Part shown: piece after piece, positions 50,136 to 60,958 of the stretch | How the letters are laid out: the number at the start of each line of letters is the position of its first letter | Position numbering within the stretch: position 1 is the stretch's first letter | NCBI RefSeq assembly: GCF_029814175.1 | Contig: NZ_CP122314.1 | Location: 1-64,000 of the forward strand | Length of the DNA stretch: 64,000 nucleotides | Source: Halospeciosus flavus | GTDB lineage: Archaea; Halobacteriota; Halobacteria; Halobacteriales; Halobacteriaceae | Direction: 5' to 3' | Translations under genes and position numbers: made by a program | Notes under the pieces: model-generated | Database searches by the model: none | Seen by the model: the letters and a program-made list of their open reading frames with translations, nothing else | What the model was told of the DNA's origin: nothing

Positions 50136-50996
50136 ATGAGTTCACCCGCCCACTCCACAGGGTCGGATAGAGTTCAACGAACACTGTATGATGTCACAGC
50201 ACGTCAACGAATACACTCATTTCCGAGAGGCATCATCCTCCGGTACGAACCCACTGAAGCTCTCAACTCGTTTCTTGCCGGGAACTATCACGTCCGTTGG
50301 GTAGTTATCAACTTCACTGACGCCGCGAAAATCATTCGTGACCACGGATCGGTTCACGCAGTTCTGGAAGATTGGCAGATACCTATCGTAACTGCGACCG
50401 ACCCAGATATCGACGTATACGCTCGGCAGCGAGACGATATTCGAGACTTACTTGAAGACATACAACCCGCGATCTACATCCCGGATGCTGGCGAGGTCTA
50501 CTGGAAGGAATCCAACCAATCCGAGGAGGAAGCTAAACGTGCCCAACGGCATGGAATCGACTTCTTCATTGAGCGACTCAACTTCGTGATGAGCTACGTT
50601 GAGGAGGAGTCTCTGGATATCGGAGTCTTGCCGCTCGCCAAGGGGATGTACCGATGGCATTACCAGCGGCTCAAAGACTGCTATGAGAGGTATGACTTCT
50701 CAAACTACGCCTTCTACACAAAGCAGTACACGAACGGCGGAAACTACATTCGAAGACTCGAGAACCACATCCAAAACCTCATTGACGTCATGGACGCTGA
50801 GAACATCTTCATCATTGCACGACACGGAGAAACGCACCTGAGTCGACTTCCTCCCCAAGTCACGGGTGCAAGTGGAATCGTTCAATTTGCCAAAAACTGC
50901 AAGGTCAACGGTAGCTTCCACGAAGACCTCTTCACGGACTGGCGAGAGAGGTTGGAAAGCGTCCTTCTCGACAAAGTCACGGTGGTGCAACAATGA
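50136..50996 (+). CDS. TIM-barrel-like protein resembling TGT/DpdA enzymes
   Basis: 286 residues. The strand/helix order and stretches LRYEPTEALNSFL, IQPAIYIPDAGEVYWKES, IGVLPLAKGMYRWHYQRLKDC, NYAFYTKQYTNGGNYIRRL and ENIFIIARHGETHLSRLPP resemble the tRNA-guanine transglycosylase superfamily, whose DpdA branch puts 7-deazaguanines into DNA. I see no TGT zinc motif, as is true for compact DpdA-like forms, and cannot assign the catalytic Asp. The similarity is by eye only. Overlaps the next gene (ATGATGA), so the two are coupled. Confidence 0.45.
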   Translation: MSSPAHSTGSDRVQRTLYDVTARQRIHSFPRGIILRYEPTEALNSFLAGNYHVRWVVINFTDAAKIIRDHGSVHAVLEDWQIPIVTATDPDIDVYARQRDDIRDLLEDIQPAIYIPDAGEVYWKESNQSEEEAKRAQRHGIDFFIERLNFVMSYVEEESLDIGVLPLAKGMYRWHYQRLKDCYERYDFSNYAFYTKQYTNGGNYIRRLENHIQNLIDVMDAENIFIIARHGETHLSRLPPQVTGASGIVQFAKNCKVNGSFHEDLFTDWRERLESVLLDKVTVVQQ

Positions 50997-52163
50997 TGGG
51001 TCTCGGCGGCGGAGGTGGCAGTAACGACGACGAAGAAGAGGAAAGCGTTGGTGTCCCTCCCGGCGCACCAACACTCGGTGACTTCGGTGGAGGTTCTACC
51101 GAAGAGTCAGCGACGAAGTCCCTCAGAAGATACTACAGCGAGCGGTGGAGGCGGGGAAGGTAGCGTTAGTACGACTGGAAGTGGTGGTGGAGGTGGCGGT
51201 ATCGGAGTCGTTAGTACAGGCGGTGGTAGCGGTGGAGATGGTTCGGGGACCGAGGATGACTCAGATGACGATGAAGGAGCGAGTGACGACGATGATCCAG
51301 TGGACAATACGGATGATGGAGAGGAGTCTGGCGCCACTACAGAAGAGAAAGAACCACCCACAATCGTCGAAGAGCCTAGTAACGATAGTGTTGGAAAACA
51401 GGAGTCACAGACAGGATCCGAAAGCGAGGAAACTGAAAATGATGACAGGGACGAGGAGCCACAGATTGGAGAAATAACGGTCATAACGGACGCGTGGGAT
51501 TCAGTTGGCTGGGGTATTGAACCAGTTCTAAAGAAGTTAGAAGTGGAGTTTGGTGTCAGCCTCGATATCTCGTATGAGTTACTACCTCCGCGTGACCTCG
51601 ACATCGTTGATTACGAGGTAGCTGCTGAACGCTACGAGATGCCCTACGCACAACTGGAAGGCCTTCCCGAGACCTCAAGGTTGTCAACAGAAGCACTTGG
51701 TGTCGCCCAAGAACAAGGCCAAGAACTATTCCGAGAATATCTCCGCCGGCTTCGAATCGCAGCACTCGTGGAAGGGAGAGATATTGAAGATAAGGACCTT
51801 CTGCTGAACCTTGCAGGAGAGATTGGGTTGGACGTCGACCAACTTCGAAAACACTGGGCTGAGGTTGACACCGAACAACTCACCGAGGTTGATACAACAC
51901 CACAGATGTGGGTTAGTGCGGGCGACCTTGAAATCCCCAAGAGTGGTCATATCGAGTTCGAGCCTACATACTTCGCTTTCGTCGGGAATAACGTCATGCC
52001 GGCTGGAGTCCCACAACCATTGACCGATTTCATTACCGAATATGATCTCGCCACTACTGTTGAAGTGATGAAGGCACTGGATACAGAACGGGCTCAACTA
52101 AAGAACTCAGAGAAAGTCCAGCAAGTCTGTCTTGGTGTGGGGGAATTTTGGGAAGTAATATAG
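50993..52163 (+). pseudogene. DsbA/FrnE-fold protein without CxxC, low-complexity N-terminus, one frameshift
   Basis: ATG 50993 overlaps the upstream stop. It begins MMGLGGGGGSNDDEEEESVG; the frame changes near 51118 and continues as SPSEDTTASGGGGEGSVS, a Gly/Ser then Asp/Glu-rich region of about 130 residues. The C-terminal 220 residues are DsbA-like: TDAWDSVGWGIEPVLKKLEV, LSTEALGVAQEQGQELFREYLRRLRIAAL, DLLLNLAGEIGLDVDQLRKHW. Where the redox CxxC should stand there is DSVGWG, so it is not a thiol oxidoreductase. It probably acts with the TGT-like protein. Its 3' end stops 18 bases from the right IS66. Confidence 0.55.
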
Positions 52164-52181
52164 TCCCAACTTGGAATCAAA

Positions 52182-53830
52182 GTACGTGTTTACCCCGAGG
52201 TCTCAACAACCGGCACAGTCTGCTCTCGTGAGATCATTTCGTTGTCGTGGACAACCCGCGTAAGTTCCTCGTATGGGTTGCGTCCCTGCTGGCGCCACGT
52301 CGCCAGCAGGGACAAGATCGTCTCGTGAACGAACATGCCACGGTCGTTCCGGAGTGTTCCGATGATTTTCCGGAGAACAACAGGTTCACGAAGGGCGTTT
52401 TCTGCGGCATTGTTCGTCGGGGAGACCGCTGGCTCACCGACGAAGGTGAGCCAGTGGTCGAGTCCACCTTCGATCTTCCCGAGGAGTGTTGCCACTGGTT
52501 CGTCGGTCACTGACCGCTCAACGAGCGATCTGAGGCCGTCCTGACACGCTCGATGCATCTGTGCTCTCGCACGAGGATCTGGGTCGGTCTCCAGCCACGA
52601 CTGGAGACCGACGAACATCTGCTTGAGATACCGGTACACCGGTTCTGCCTCCTCGTGGTCACTGCAACGTCTTCAGCCTCCCGGAGAAGATGTGCCCAGC
52701 ACCGCTGAAGCGTACTGCTGAACGCTGGATACGCCGTCCACCCATCACAGATGACCGTTCCCGCGAAGTCCTCGCCAAGGACTTCCGCGGGAACATCACT
52801 CCCACGACTCTCTCTGACCGCGTACAGCGTATGCTCGTCCGTCCGAAACGTCCAGATCCACGCTTGGTCACCGTCACGCTTGATGCCGGTTTCGTCAACG
52901 TGGACGATTTCAGCCTCCTGAATCTCTCGACGGATCTGCTCGTACTCACAGCGACCGGCGCGCGCAGCGCGCTCGGTCGCGTGCCACGCGGATGCACCTG
53001 AGAGTTCGAGTCCGTGAAGTTGCTCGAAGCGGTCCGTGATTTTCCGGTAGGGAAGGCGGTGATCGTACCGTGACAGGGCAGATTGCGCGATGACGTTCAC
53101 CCCGAACTGCCCCTCATCGGGGCAGTCGGGGTGAGTCGCAACCGTCTCAGTTCCACAGGAGTCGCATTGGTAGCGGTGTCGGTTGTACTGGGTGACTTCT
53201 GGTGGCTGTGGATCCGGGACTTCCTCGACGAGTCGGGGGCTGACGCCCACCGACTCGTCGAAGTGGTCGCCACACTCGGGACAACAGTCAGAGGTGACCT
53301 CGATTTCTTCATCAGGATCGGGCGGAGAGCGCCACTCCGGGTTGTGACCGTCCTTTCGACCGGGAGTACCACCATCAGTTCGGACATCGTCGTCTTCGTC
53401 GTCCTGCGAGGTCGGGGACTCGTCGGTCCCCGACCGTCGCTTACTGGGTGGAGTGTGTGGATTCTCGTACTTCCGGAGACGTGTTTCGAGTTCTTCGATC
53501 CGCTCTTGCTGCTCTTCGATCCGCTCTTGCTGCTCTTCGATCCGTTCGTTCTGTTCCTCGATCCGCTTGTCCTTCTGGGCAATCTTCTCTTCCAGCTCGT
53601 CGATTCGCTCCTCCATCTGGAGAAACCGCGAGAGGAGTTCGTCCTTGGAGAGATCGTCCCAGCTCATCGATTCCACCTCGAAACGACGACAGCAGGGCCG
53701 ACGGGATGGTCTCCGGGCAGCGGAGACCATCCCTGAGAATGTAGACTGACTCCCTGCTGACAGACCATGTATCTGTCACAGGCCACCACCTACGAGACAG
53801 TGACGAAATCAGACGGGGCTAAACACGTAC
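52182..53830 (-). mobile_element. IS66-family insertion sequence, right copy (1649 bp)
   Basis: Inverted copy of 33680-35329, with the same termini. Flanks do not match: GATATTTC (reverse of GAAATATC) at 53831-53838 on the arm side, GAATCAAA before 52182 on the core side. So no target duplication: this element is a recombination junction, not a simple insertion. Confidence 0.92.
52190..53667 (-). pseudogene. IS66 family transposase, right copy, frameshifted
   Basis: Same gene as 33843-35321, but one base is missing near 52663 where the left copy reads GCTAGTG on the coding strand and this copy GCAGTG. It also has Glu for Lys at the substitution 53598 (EERIDELEEK). If the missing base is a base-calling error at CTAG, both copies are intact. 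Confidence 0.85.
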
Positions 53831-54803
53831 GATATTTCCATTGAGCGGGAAGTGAGCTTCGACTGCCAGTACTGGATCTATGCGGACTGTACTCCAGCAC
53901 CAGCATATTGTTCTCAATCAGTTGCTTACGCATATCTTCGAATTGGTCAATCATCAGATCGTAGTCGCTAAGGAACTCTTGGATTTCCTCCGTTTCGCCG
54001 TGTTTGGGGATACGCTTGGTCATCCCGTCCATCCAACTGAGGAATACATCGAAAGCCTCAGATTGTTTGAGTTTCGCTACGGTTTCGGTGTCAGGGTGTG
54101 AAACCGGGACCTTGAATTGCGTCGGATGTCGTTCAAGTTCGTCAAGGATATCGAGTGCATACCCCGGGATGCGGTAGGTGCTATAGCTGTAGGCGTTCGA
54201 CCTGTAATAGTCTGCAAACGCAAGCCCGGTACCGAGAAGCCGGTCAGTATTCACATCGGAATTAGAGCGAATGGACCAAGTACGAGTTAACCCCCGTTGT
54301 TTGAGGGACGTGCCGTCATCGTTCCTCCGATTGCGTACGAAGTGGGGCAAAAGACTCACTCCCTCTTTGGTTACCTCGGGGGCCTCCGCGATTCTGTCGC
54401 GGACATAGGTACGGATGGCATCACCGGCGAGTGTTTCCACCTCCTCAATGATGAGGTCGCTGTACCGCTCGCCGTCCGGAGTTTTCTTATACATCTTAGG
54501 GAGATGGAGTTCGTCGATATCATTCTCTACATCATCGACCAACTTGTCGTGGTCCTCATCGAACAGTCGTTCCATCGTCTCATAGATGTGGTTCTTGCTG
54601 ATTCGTTCGGCAAACATGTAGAGCGTGAAAAGCCGGGGGAGGTCTCCGTCGTATTCCCGGACTAGTTTTTGAATCTGCCGTCGGTCCGACTCGGATACCC
54701 GTTCCCTGATTGATTGCCTGATGAACTCTGACCAGTTGACTTGCTCTTGTTCATCCATTTTCTCTTTCAGTTCGTCCTCAACGCGGACAGTTACTCGAGG
54801 CAT
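53790..54803 (-). pseudogene. Ribbon-helix-helix domain protein, right copy, 3' end replaced by IS66
   Basis: Same protein as 32707-33720, 337 residues with the last 11 from IS66 DNA. Unlike the left copy, the detached 3' end is absent beyond the IS. The palindrome TGTGT-agtta-ACACA again overlaps the start. Confidence 0.75.
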
Positions 54804-55327
54804 GTGTTAACTACACACTGATGTCATATTTGTGTGAACAAAAATCTAGGGGTGGAGTCTAGATCGCGCGTTTAGACACACACAGGTGTAGTTACCAGCC
54901 ACTTCAGGCCGAATACCTCTGCAAGACACGCACGCTGTATTCAGCACGTCACTCTTGGCAAGTGCTGAGCTTTCAGTAGAGCCGCTAATCTTGATTAGCT
55001 ATAGAACTTCCCGGCACATGTACATATAGCTATTAGCTATAGGGATATCCAATACCCATCCCATATCGGATATCCATAAACCAGTCCACTCACTTGCGCG
55101 CGGTCTGGCGTTCCCTTGGCTAGCCGACGCGCTCTCCTTCAAATTTACCAGCTATCATAGCCCCAGATGTAGCTGACATTTATATAGTCAGAACCGTTCC
55201 TTCACGATAACCCCGTGATGGCGCGTACCCGCATCAGCTCCCCTAATGACTTCAGAGATGCAGGATGCGGGTTCCTTTTTAAGGAACCCGCCGCCTGCTG
55301 CGACTTCAGTCGCAGCAGGTCAGAAAG
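54804..55327. other. AT-rich palindrome-dense spacer and hairpins, right arm
   Basis: Mirror of 32187-32706. Three of the indels between arms fall here (A5 against A4, G4 against G3, and CCTAG against CAG). No gene. Confidence 0.5.
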
Positions 55328-55402
55328 TGGGCCGGGGCGGATTCGAACCGCCGACCTGCTCCGTGTGAAGGAGCCGTCATAACCGGACTAGACCACCGGC
55401 CC
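55328..55402 (-). tRNA. tRNA-Val (CAC anticodon), right copy
   Basis: Identical to 32112-32186. Two gene copies in one window only because of the inverted duplication. Confidence 0.95.
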
Positions 55403-55444
55403 GAGGCTACACTCACGTAGTCGAAGGGAGAACTTAAGGCTGTC

Positions 55445-55711
55445 TTATTGCCCTTCTTCCTTCGCGCGATAGTCGCCGAGCCGCTCGCGTGCCTTCTGTA
55501 GCGCCTCCTTCGTCTCGCCCTCGACTTTCTCTTCGAGTTCCTCGATCTCCTCCTGGAGTTTCTCGAGTCGGCTCGGCTCCGGTTCTTCCTCCTTGCCGGT
55601 CACCTCACGAACGCGCTCTTCGAGCTTCTCTGCTTCCTTCTCGGCACCCTTCCGGACGGACTCGACGGCGCGCTTCAGGTGGTGACGGGCGTCTTCGAAG
55701 TGCGGATCCAT
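55445..55711 (-). CDS. Small charged helical protein (DUF7553-like), right copy
   Basis: Identical 88-residue protein to 31803-32069, with the same coiled-coil heptads and the same pair of DtxR-type boxes upstream. Confidence 0.7.
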   Translation of the reverse strand: MDPHFEDARHHLKRAVESVRKGAEKEAEKLEERVREVTGKEEEPEPSRLEKLQEEIEELEEKVEGETKEALQKARERLGDYRAKEEGQ

Positions 55712-55759
55712 ACGTCGAAGTAGGCTGGCAGTAGCGAAAACCCTTGTGGGGCGACCAGT

Positions 55760-55777
55760 GTTTAGGTTAGCCTAAAC
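55760..55777. promoter_or_regulatory. DtxR/SirR-type box 2, right arm
   Basis: Mirror of 31737-31754, arms GTTTAGG/CCTAAAC. Confidence 0.6.
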
Positions 55778-55796
55778 CGGAAGGCTTTTGGAGTTG

Positions 55797-55810
55797 TTAG
55801 GCACACCTAA
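55797..55810. promoter_or_regulatory. DtxR/SirR-type box 1, right arm
   Basis: Mirror of 31704-31717, arms TTAGG/CCTAA. Confidence 0.58.
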
Positions 55811-56031
55811 AACCACGCCGACGTTGGCATCAGTCGGCGCCCGAGCGGCCGGCTGTCGTCCCACCACTGCTCCGCCGCTCCACTCGGACGGGTCTCGTGC
55901 CCGTCACCGTCTGTCCCACCTGGCGTCCACCCGGACGCTCCGACGGTTGGCCACCGACGGCCCACAAACTGTTTTGACCTGCCGCTTCACTCCCCACCCA
56001 TGAGTACGCCCTCTCGCTGGCGGGTGGTTCC

Positions 56032-57788
56032 GTGACCGACCGCCGAGCCGTCGCGCTCGGGAAAGAGCCGGCCGACCTCGTCGTCCGCGGCGGGCGGGTC
56101 TTCCGCCCGGAGACGATGGCGTTCGACGACGTCGCCGTCGCCGTGGTCGACGACCGCGTCGCCGCGCTCCCCGAGGACCCCGACCCGATGATTGGCCCCG
56201 AGACCGACGTCGTCGAGGCGACCGGTCGCGCCGTCGTCCCCGGTTTTATCGACGCGCACACCCACCTCGACCTCCACCAGACCTTCGAGTCGGCCTACCA
56301 CTACGCCATCCGCGGCGGGACCACCACCGTCGTCACGGAGGCGGCGAGTTTCGGTTCGGCGTTCGGCGCCGACGGCGTCCGCCACCTCCTCGACGCCACC
56401 GACGACCTCCCCGTAACCGTCCGCGCGACGGTCCCGCCCGGTCCGCTCGTCGACACCTTCACCGACGCCACCGCCTCGGTCGACGACCTCGCAGCGCTCC
56501 TCGACGACGACCGCGTCGTCGGCGTCGGCGAGATCGGGTGGATCCACGCCGTCGGCGAAGGAGGGGACACGATAGCCGACGTCGAAGAGTTACACGCGCG
56601 CGCTCGCGAGCGAGACCTCCCCATCGCGGGCCACGGCGCTGGCTGTCGCGAGGCCTCCTCCAGGCGTTCGCCTCGGTCGTCGACAACGACCACGAGGCTA
56701 TCTCCGCCGAGGGGATCCGCGAACGCGTCGAGAACGGTGTCCACGCCATCGGCCGCTACGGCTCCGTCCGCGACGACGTCGAGGCCCTCGCCGAGGCGGC
56801 CACGGACGGACTCTCTCCCGCGGAACTCTCGCTGTCGACCGACGGGATGTGGCCCCGAAAACTCGTCGACGAAGGGCACGTGGACGTCGTCGTCGAACGC
56901 GTGGTCGAGGAAGGGGTCTCGCTCCCCGAGGCGCTCCGGATGGCGACGCTCACACCCGCACGCCACTACGGCCTCGACGACCGCGGGTCGCTCGCGCCGG
57001 GCAACGTCGCCGACATCGTCGTCCTCGAAGACCTCCGGACCGACGACGGCGACTTCGAGACGGTCGACGTCTCGACGGTCGTCACCGACGGCGAAGTCGT
57101 CCTCGACACCCACGACCTCACGGTGAGTCCGCGCGTCCACGAGTACCCGGACGAGGTCTACGGGACCGTCAGCCCTCTCGCGGCGGGCACGCTCTCCGTC
57201 CCCGCCGACGCCGCCGACGAGGATGGGTCGGTCCGCGCACTCGACCACCAGCAGGGACTCATCACGACCGAGACGCGCGTCGCGCCCCCGGCCGAGGACG
57301 GCGAACTCCACGCCGACCCCGACGCCGACCTCGCGAAGGTCGCGCTCGTCGACCGCCACCCGGACGCCGACCGTGGCTCGTTCGTCGGCTTCCTCACCGG
57401 TCTCGGACTCGACGAGGGCGCCGTCGCCACCACGACGACGTGGGAGGCCGCCGGAACGCTCGTCGCGGGGACGAACGACGCCGACATGCAGACGGCCGTC
57501 GCACACCTCGCGGAACTCGGCGGTGGGTGGGCGGTCGTCGCGGACGGCGACGTCGTCGCTGACGCACCCGCCCCCGTCGGTGGCTTCTGCTCGGCGCTCG
57601 ACGTCCAGGACACCGCGAAGGCCATGGACGCCGTCGACGAGGCACTCTCGCGACTCGGGGCGGACCCCGAGCGACCGATGCTCGCGCTCCAGACCCTCAC
57701 GTTCACGGGTGTCCCCGGTCTCAAACTCACGTTCGGCGGCTACGCCGACGTGACGGAGCGAGCGGTCGTCGGACTCGCGTCTCAGTAG
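56032..57788 (+). pseudogene. Adenine-deaminase-like amidohydrolase, right copy, one frameshift
   Basis: Same gene as 29726-31482 and broken at the same place (near 56640, after GHGAGC). The shared break means it either predates the duplication or is a systematic read error; it does not separate the copies. Confidence 0.78.
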
Positions 57789-58315
57789 GTCGGGTTCTCC
57801 TCGGGGACGCCCTCGCGCTCGTTGACGAGACGGGCGAGTTGGAACAGCGCGTCGGAGAGTCGGTTGAGATAGGTGACTGCCGTGTCGTTGATGTCTTCCT
57901 CGCCCTGGAGGGCGACCGCCCGACGCTCGGCGCGTCGACACACCGCGCGGGCGTGGTGGAGTTTCGCACCGGGTTCGCTCCCCCCGGGGAGGACGAACGA
58001 CTGGAGCGGTTCGAGTTCCTCGGCGACGGTGTCGATGATCCCCTCGATCTCGTCGACGTGGGCCTCGCGAATCACGGGGTCGTCCTCGTCGGGGTCGGGG
58101 TTGGCGAAGTCCGCCTGGACGATGTGGAGGTGGTTCTGGACGCGTTCGAGGTAGTCGTCCAGGTCGTCGTACCCAGTGGGTCGGACGACGCCGACGAGTG
58201 TGTTAACCTCGTCGACGGTGCCGTAGGCCTCGATGCGCGGATTCGCCTTCGAGACGCGAGACATGTCCCGGAGGTCGGTCTCGCCCGTGTCGCCGCGGCC
58301 GGTGTATATCTTCAT
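57782..58315 (-). CDS. PduO-type cob(I)alamin adenosyltransferase, right copy
   Basis: Identical 177-residue protein to 29199-29732, with the TGRGDTGETDL loop. Convergent overlap of 7 bases with the deaminase-like gene. Confidence 0.93.
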   Translation of the reverse strand: MKIYTGRGDTGETDLRDMSRVSKANPRIEAYGTVDEVNTLVGVVRPTGYDDLDDYLERVQNHLHIVQADFANPDPDEDDPVIREAHVDEIEGIIDTVAEELEPLQSFVLPGGSEPGAKLHHARAVCRRAERRAVALQGEEDINDTAVTYLNRLSDALFQLARLVNEREGVPEENPTY

Positions 58316-58325
58316 CGCTCGACCC

Positions 58326-58571
58326 TCACGCCAGCGTCTTCTCGACGTACTCCAGGATGTTGTCGCTCTCGGGCATGACGACGCCGCGTTCCTCGTCGAC
58401 GATGACGGGGACGCCGCGCTGTCCGCTGACACGTTTCACCTCGTCGCGCTTCGAGTGGAGTCCCTCGGTCCAGCGCGTGTCGTAGTCGATTCCCTCCGCT
58501 TCGAGGGCGTCGTGGACTTTCTCACAGTACGGACAGCCGTCGAGTGCGTAGAGAACGATGTCGTCTGCCAT
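58326..58571 (-). CDS. Glutaredoxin-like protein, right copy
   Basis: Identical 81-residue protein to 28943-29188 with the CPYC centre; lies 10 bases upstream of the adenosyltransferase gene. Confidence 0.85.
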   Translation of the reverse strand: MADDIVLYALDGCPYCEKVHDALEAEGIDYDTRWTEGLHSKRDEVKRVSGQRGVPVIVDEERGVVMPESDNILEYVEKTLA

Positions 58572-58658
58572 ACGTGTGGCTTGGGCGGAGACCCACTAAG
58601 TCGTTTGCCTGGCGAACGGCCCACACATTCACGTCGTGCGCCCGTCCCACGTGCACGT

Positions 58659-59558
58659 ATGGAGACACGCACACTCGGCCAGACCGGCCACGAGAGTAGC
58701 ATCCTCACGTTCGGCGCCTACCTCCTCGACTACCTCGAACAGTCGGACGCGAACCAGACCGTCGAACTCGCCCTCGACCACGGCGTCAACCACTTCGACG
58801 TCGCGCCGGACTACGGCGACGCCGAACTCAAACTCGGCCCGAAACTCCGCGAACACCGCGAGGAGATATTTCTCGGCTGTAAGACCGTCGAGCGCACCTA
58901 CGAGGGCGCCAAACACAAACTCGAACGTTCGTTGGACCGCCTCGGCGTCGACACCATCGACCTCTACCAGTTCCACGGCCTGGAGAGCGAGGCCGAACTC
59001 GACACCATCACCGGCGAGACCGACGACCCCGGCGCGCTGAAGGCCTTCCGCGAGGCCCAAGAGGAGGGGAAGATCGACCACATCGGCCTCACCTGCCACG
59101 CCCACCCGCACCTCGTTCTCGACACCATCGACCGCATCCCCGACCTCGAGAGCGTGATGTTCCCGCTCAACTTCACCGTCCTCGGGAAGGCCGAGGAGGA
59201 CGCCCGCTACGACTACGGGAAGGTACTCGAACGCGCCGCCGAAGAAGACCTCGGCACCATCGGTCTCAAGGCGTTCGCGAAAGGGTCCTGGCCCGCGGAC
59301 CTCCCCTACGACCAGCGCCACTACGGGACGTGGTACGAGCCTTACGACACCCAGGAGGCGATGAACGACTGTGCGAACTACGCGCTCTCCCAGGAGGTGA
59401 CGACCATCACGAACCCCGGCGACCCGAAACTGTTCAAGATGGCACTCGACGCCGCCGAGAACTACACCGAACTTGACGCCGAGGAACAGGCCGACCTCGA
59501 AGCGCGGGGCCGCGAGAACGACAGCCCGGTCCCCGCACAGCTCGGGATGACCGACTGA
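58659..59558 (+). CDS. Aldo/keto reductase family oxidoreductase, right copy
   Basis: Identical 299-residue protein to 27956-28855, from ATG 58659. Longer in-frame starts run through the antisense glutaredoxin gene and are rejected. Confidence 0.88.
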   Translation: METRTLGQTGHESSILTFGAYLLDYLEQSDANQTVELALDHGVNHFDVAPDYGDAELKLGPKLREHREEIFLGCKTVERTYEGAKHKLERSLDRLGVDTIDLYQFHGLESEAELDTITGETDDPGALKAFREAQEEGKIDHIGLTCHAHPHLVLDTIDRIPDLESVMFPLNFTVLGKAEEDARYDYGKVLERAAEEDLGTIGLKAFAKGSWPADLPYDQRHYGTWYEPYDTQEAMNDCANYALSQEVTTITNPGDPKLFKMALDAAENYTELDAEEQADLEARGRENDSPVPAQLGMTD

Positions 59559-59676
59559 TTCCGTATCGCAGCGACCAGTTTATCGATGTCCGCGCGACGA
59601 ACGTTTCCGACGCCCTGGTTCCGAATCGGTCGTCCGGACCGGTACGTTCAACAGCGTGCCCGTTCGACACACGACT

Positions 59677-59841
59677 ATGCGCGAACTCGACCACGGCTGT
59701 CCGAACTGCGAGGAGGAGCAGACCTTCTACCGCGCGGCGGCCACGCACCTCCACCTCGGTCTGAAGACGAAGTGGTACTGCCCGGAGTGCGGTTACGGCT
59801 TCGTCCGAATCGACGGCGACATCGACAGCAGCGCGGCCTGA
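59677..59841 (+). CDS. Small zinc-ribbon protein (DUF7838-like), right copy
   Basis: Identical 54-residue protein to 27673-27837 with CPNC and CPEC pairs. Confidence 0.7.
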   Translation: MRELDHGCPNCEEEQTFYRAAATHLHLGLKTKWYCPECGYGFVRIDGDIDSSAA

Positions 59842-60153
59842 AGACGGACTTTCCTCCACGGCACTCGAACTTCGTCGGTCCGACTCCCGACCCGCCCGGA
59901 GTCGAAGGGACCCCCGTTTCTCACCCCGCGCGCACGACGCCCACCACAGCGACGGTGCTAGTCGTCGATTGATGGGGACGACCTCCACGAGCGCCTCAGG
60001 AACGACCGTCTCACCCGCGGCCGCTCGCGGCGGAGACCGTCCGTGACGGCGATCCGTCGACAGTTGTAAACACTATCTCGCGATAGAGAATCCCGAAAGT
60101 GCGGACACCTGCCGGTACGGAACGTCGAGCGAAAGACAGAGCGCGACCGTGTG
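59842..60153. other. Gene-free spacer, right arm
   Basis: Mirror of 27361-27672 with the CTATC-gcga-GATAG type hairpin at about 60073-60086. Nothing else recognised. Confidence 0.4.
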
Positions 60154-60891
60154 CTACCCGAAGTGGTAGTCGACGTGCTCGACGATGGCCGTGCGAGCGT
60201 CCTCGGCGAACTCCTCGGTACCGCGGACGAGGTCCTCGGGGTCGACCGGGCAGGACGGCGGGACGGCGACGGGGTTGCGCGCCCACGTCGCGAGCTGTTC
60301 GTCGTACCAGTAGGTCATCGGCGTCACCTCCGCCCGGTGGCGTTCGGTGTCGTAGTAGCGCTCGACGCCGAGGTCGTGTTCGGACCCCTCCACGCCGGCC
60401 ATCAGTGCGTGCCCCGCCTCGTGGACGGCGGTCACGCCGACGGCGTCCGAACCGTCGTACGGGACGGGGGCGAGCGCGACGAACGCCGAGACGTAGGTGT
60501 TCGCGACGGCGAGCCCGTGGCTGTAGCCGTGCTCACCCTCGATACCGACGACGCGGTCCGAGTAGCCCGCCCCGAGCGGCCGTTGGAAGTTCTTCGCACC
60601 GGGGACGTCGGTGAGGTACTCGAGGGGACTCGCGTCGACGAGGTGGACGAACACCGTGTCGTCACACGCGCCGGGTTCGAAGCGCTCGCGGAGCCACTGG
60701 TCGACGGTGTCGGCGAGTCGTTGTCGGTCGAGGACGTTGAGCGACGGTCCCTCGTAGCGCAGCGACTCGCCCACCCCGAGGTAGCCGTCGGGGAGGGAGG
60801 ACGTCGCAGTTTCGAGCGCGCGTTTCGCCTGTCGTCTGTCGGCCTCCGAGACGCCGTCGTCGTGGAGGAGCCGAACGGTCACCTTCGCCAT
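60154..60891 (-). CDS. Predicted zinc metalloprotease (HExxH), right copy
   Basis: Identical 245-residue protein to 26623-27360, with the HEAGH motif. Confidence 0.6.
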   Translation of the reverse strand: MAKVTVRLLHDDGVSEADRRQAKRALETATSSLPDGYLGVGESLRYEGPSLNVLDRQRLADTVDQWLRERFEPGACDDTVFVHLVDASPLEYLTDVPGAKNFQRPLGAGYSDRVVGIEGEHGYSHGLAVANTYVSAFVALAPVPYDGSDAVGVTAVHEAGHALMAGVEGSEHDLGVERYYDTERHRAEVTPMTYWYDEQLATWARNPVAVPPSCPVDPEDLVRGTEEFAEDARTAIVEHVDYHFG

Positions 60892-60958
60892 GTGCGGGCA
60901 CCTACCGGAAGTACGCCCTCTCGGCCCTTAATATTGGTCGCCGAGTATGTGGAATTAT

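Larger units (their letters stand above)
55712..56031. other. Spacer carrying the DtxR-type operator pair, right arm
   Basis: Mirror of 31483-31802; holds only the two metal-regulator boxes. Confidence 0.5.

Noticed and set aside
51145..51477. A 110-residue frame in the Gly/Ser-rich part of the DsbA-like gene
   Set aside because: Low-complexity shadow; the overlapping frame continues into a recognisable DsbA fold.
56301..57941. A 546-residue open frame antisense to the deaminase-like gene (and its mirror at 29573-31213)
   Set aside because: Arg/Gly/Asp-rich shadow of a high-GC gene on the other strand; no domain pattern.
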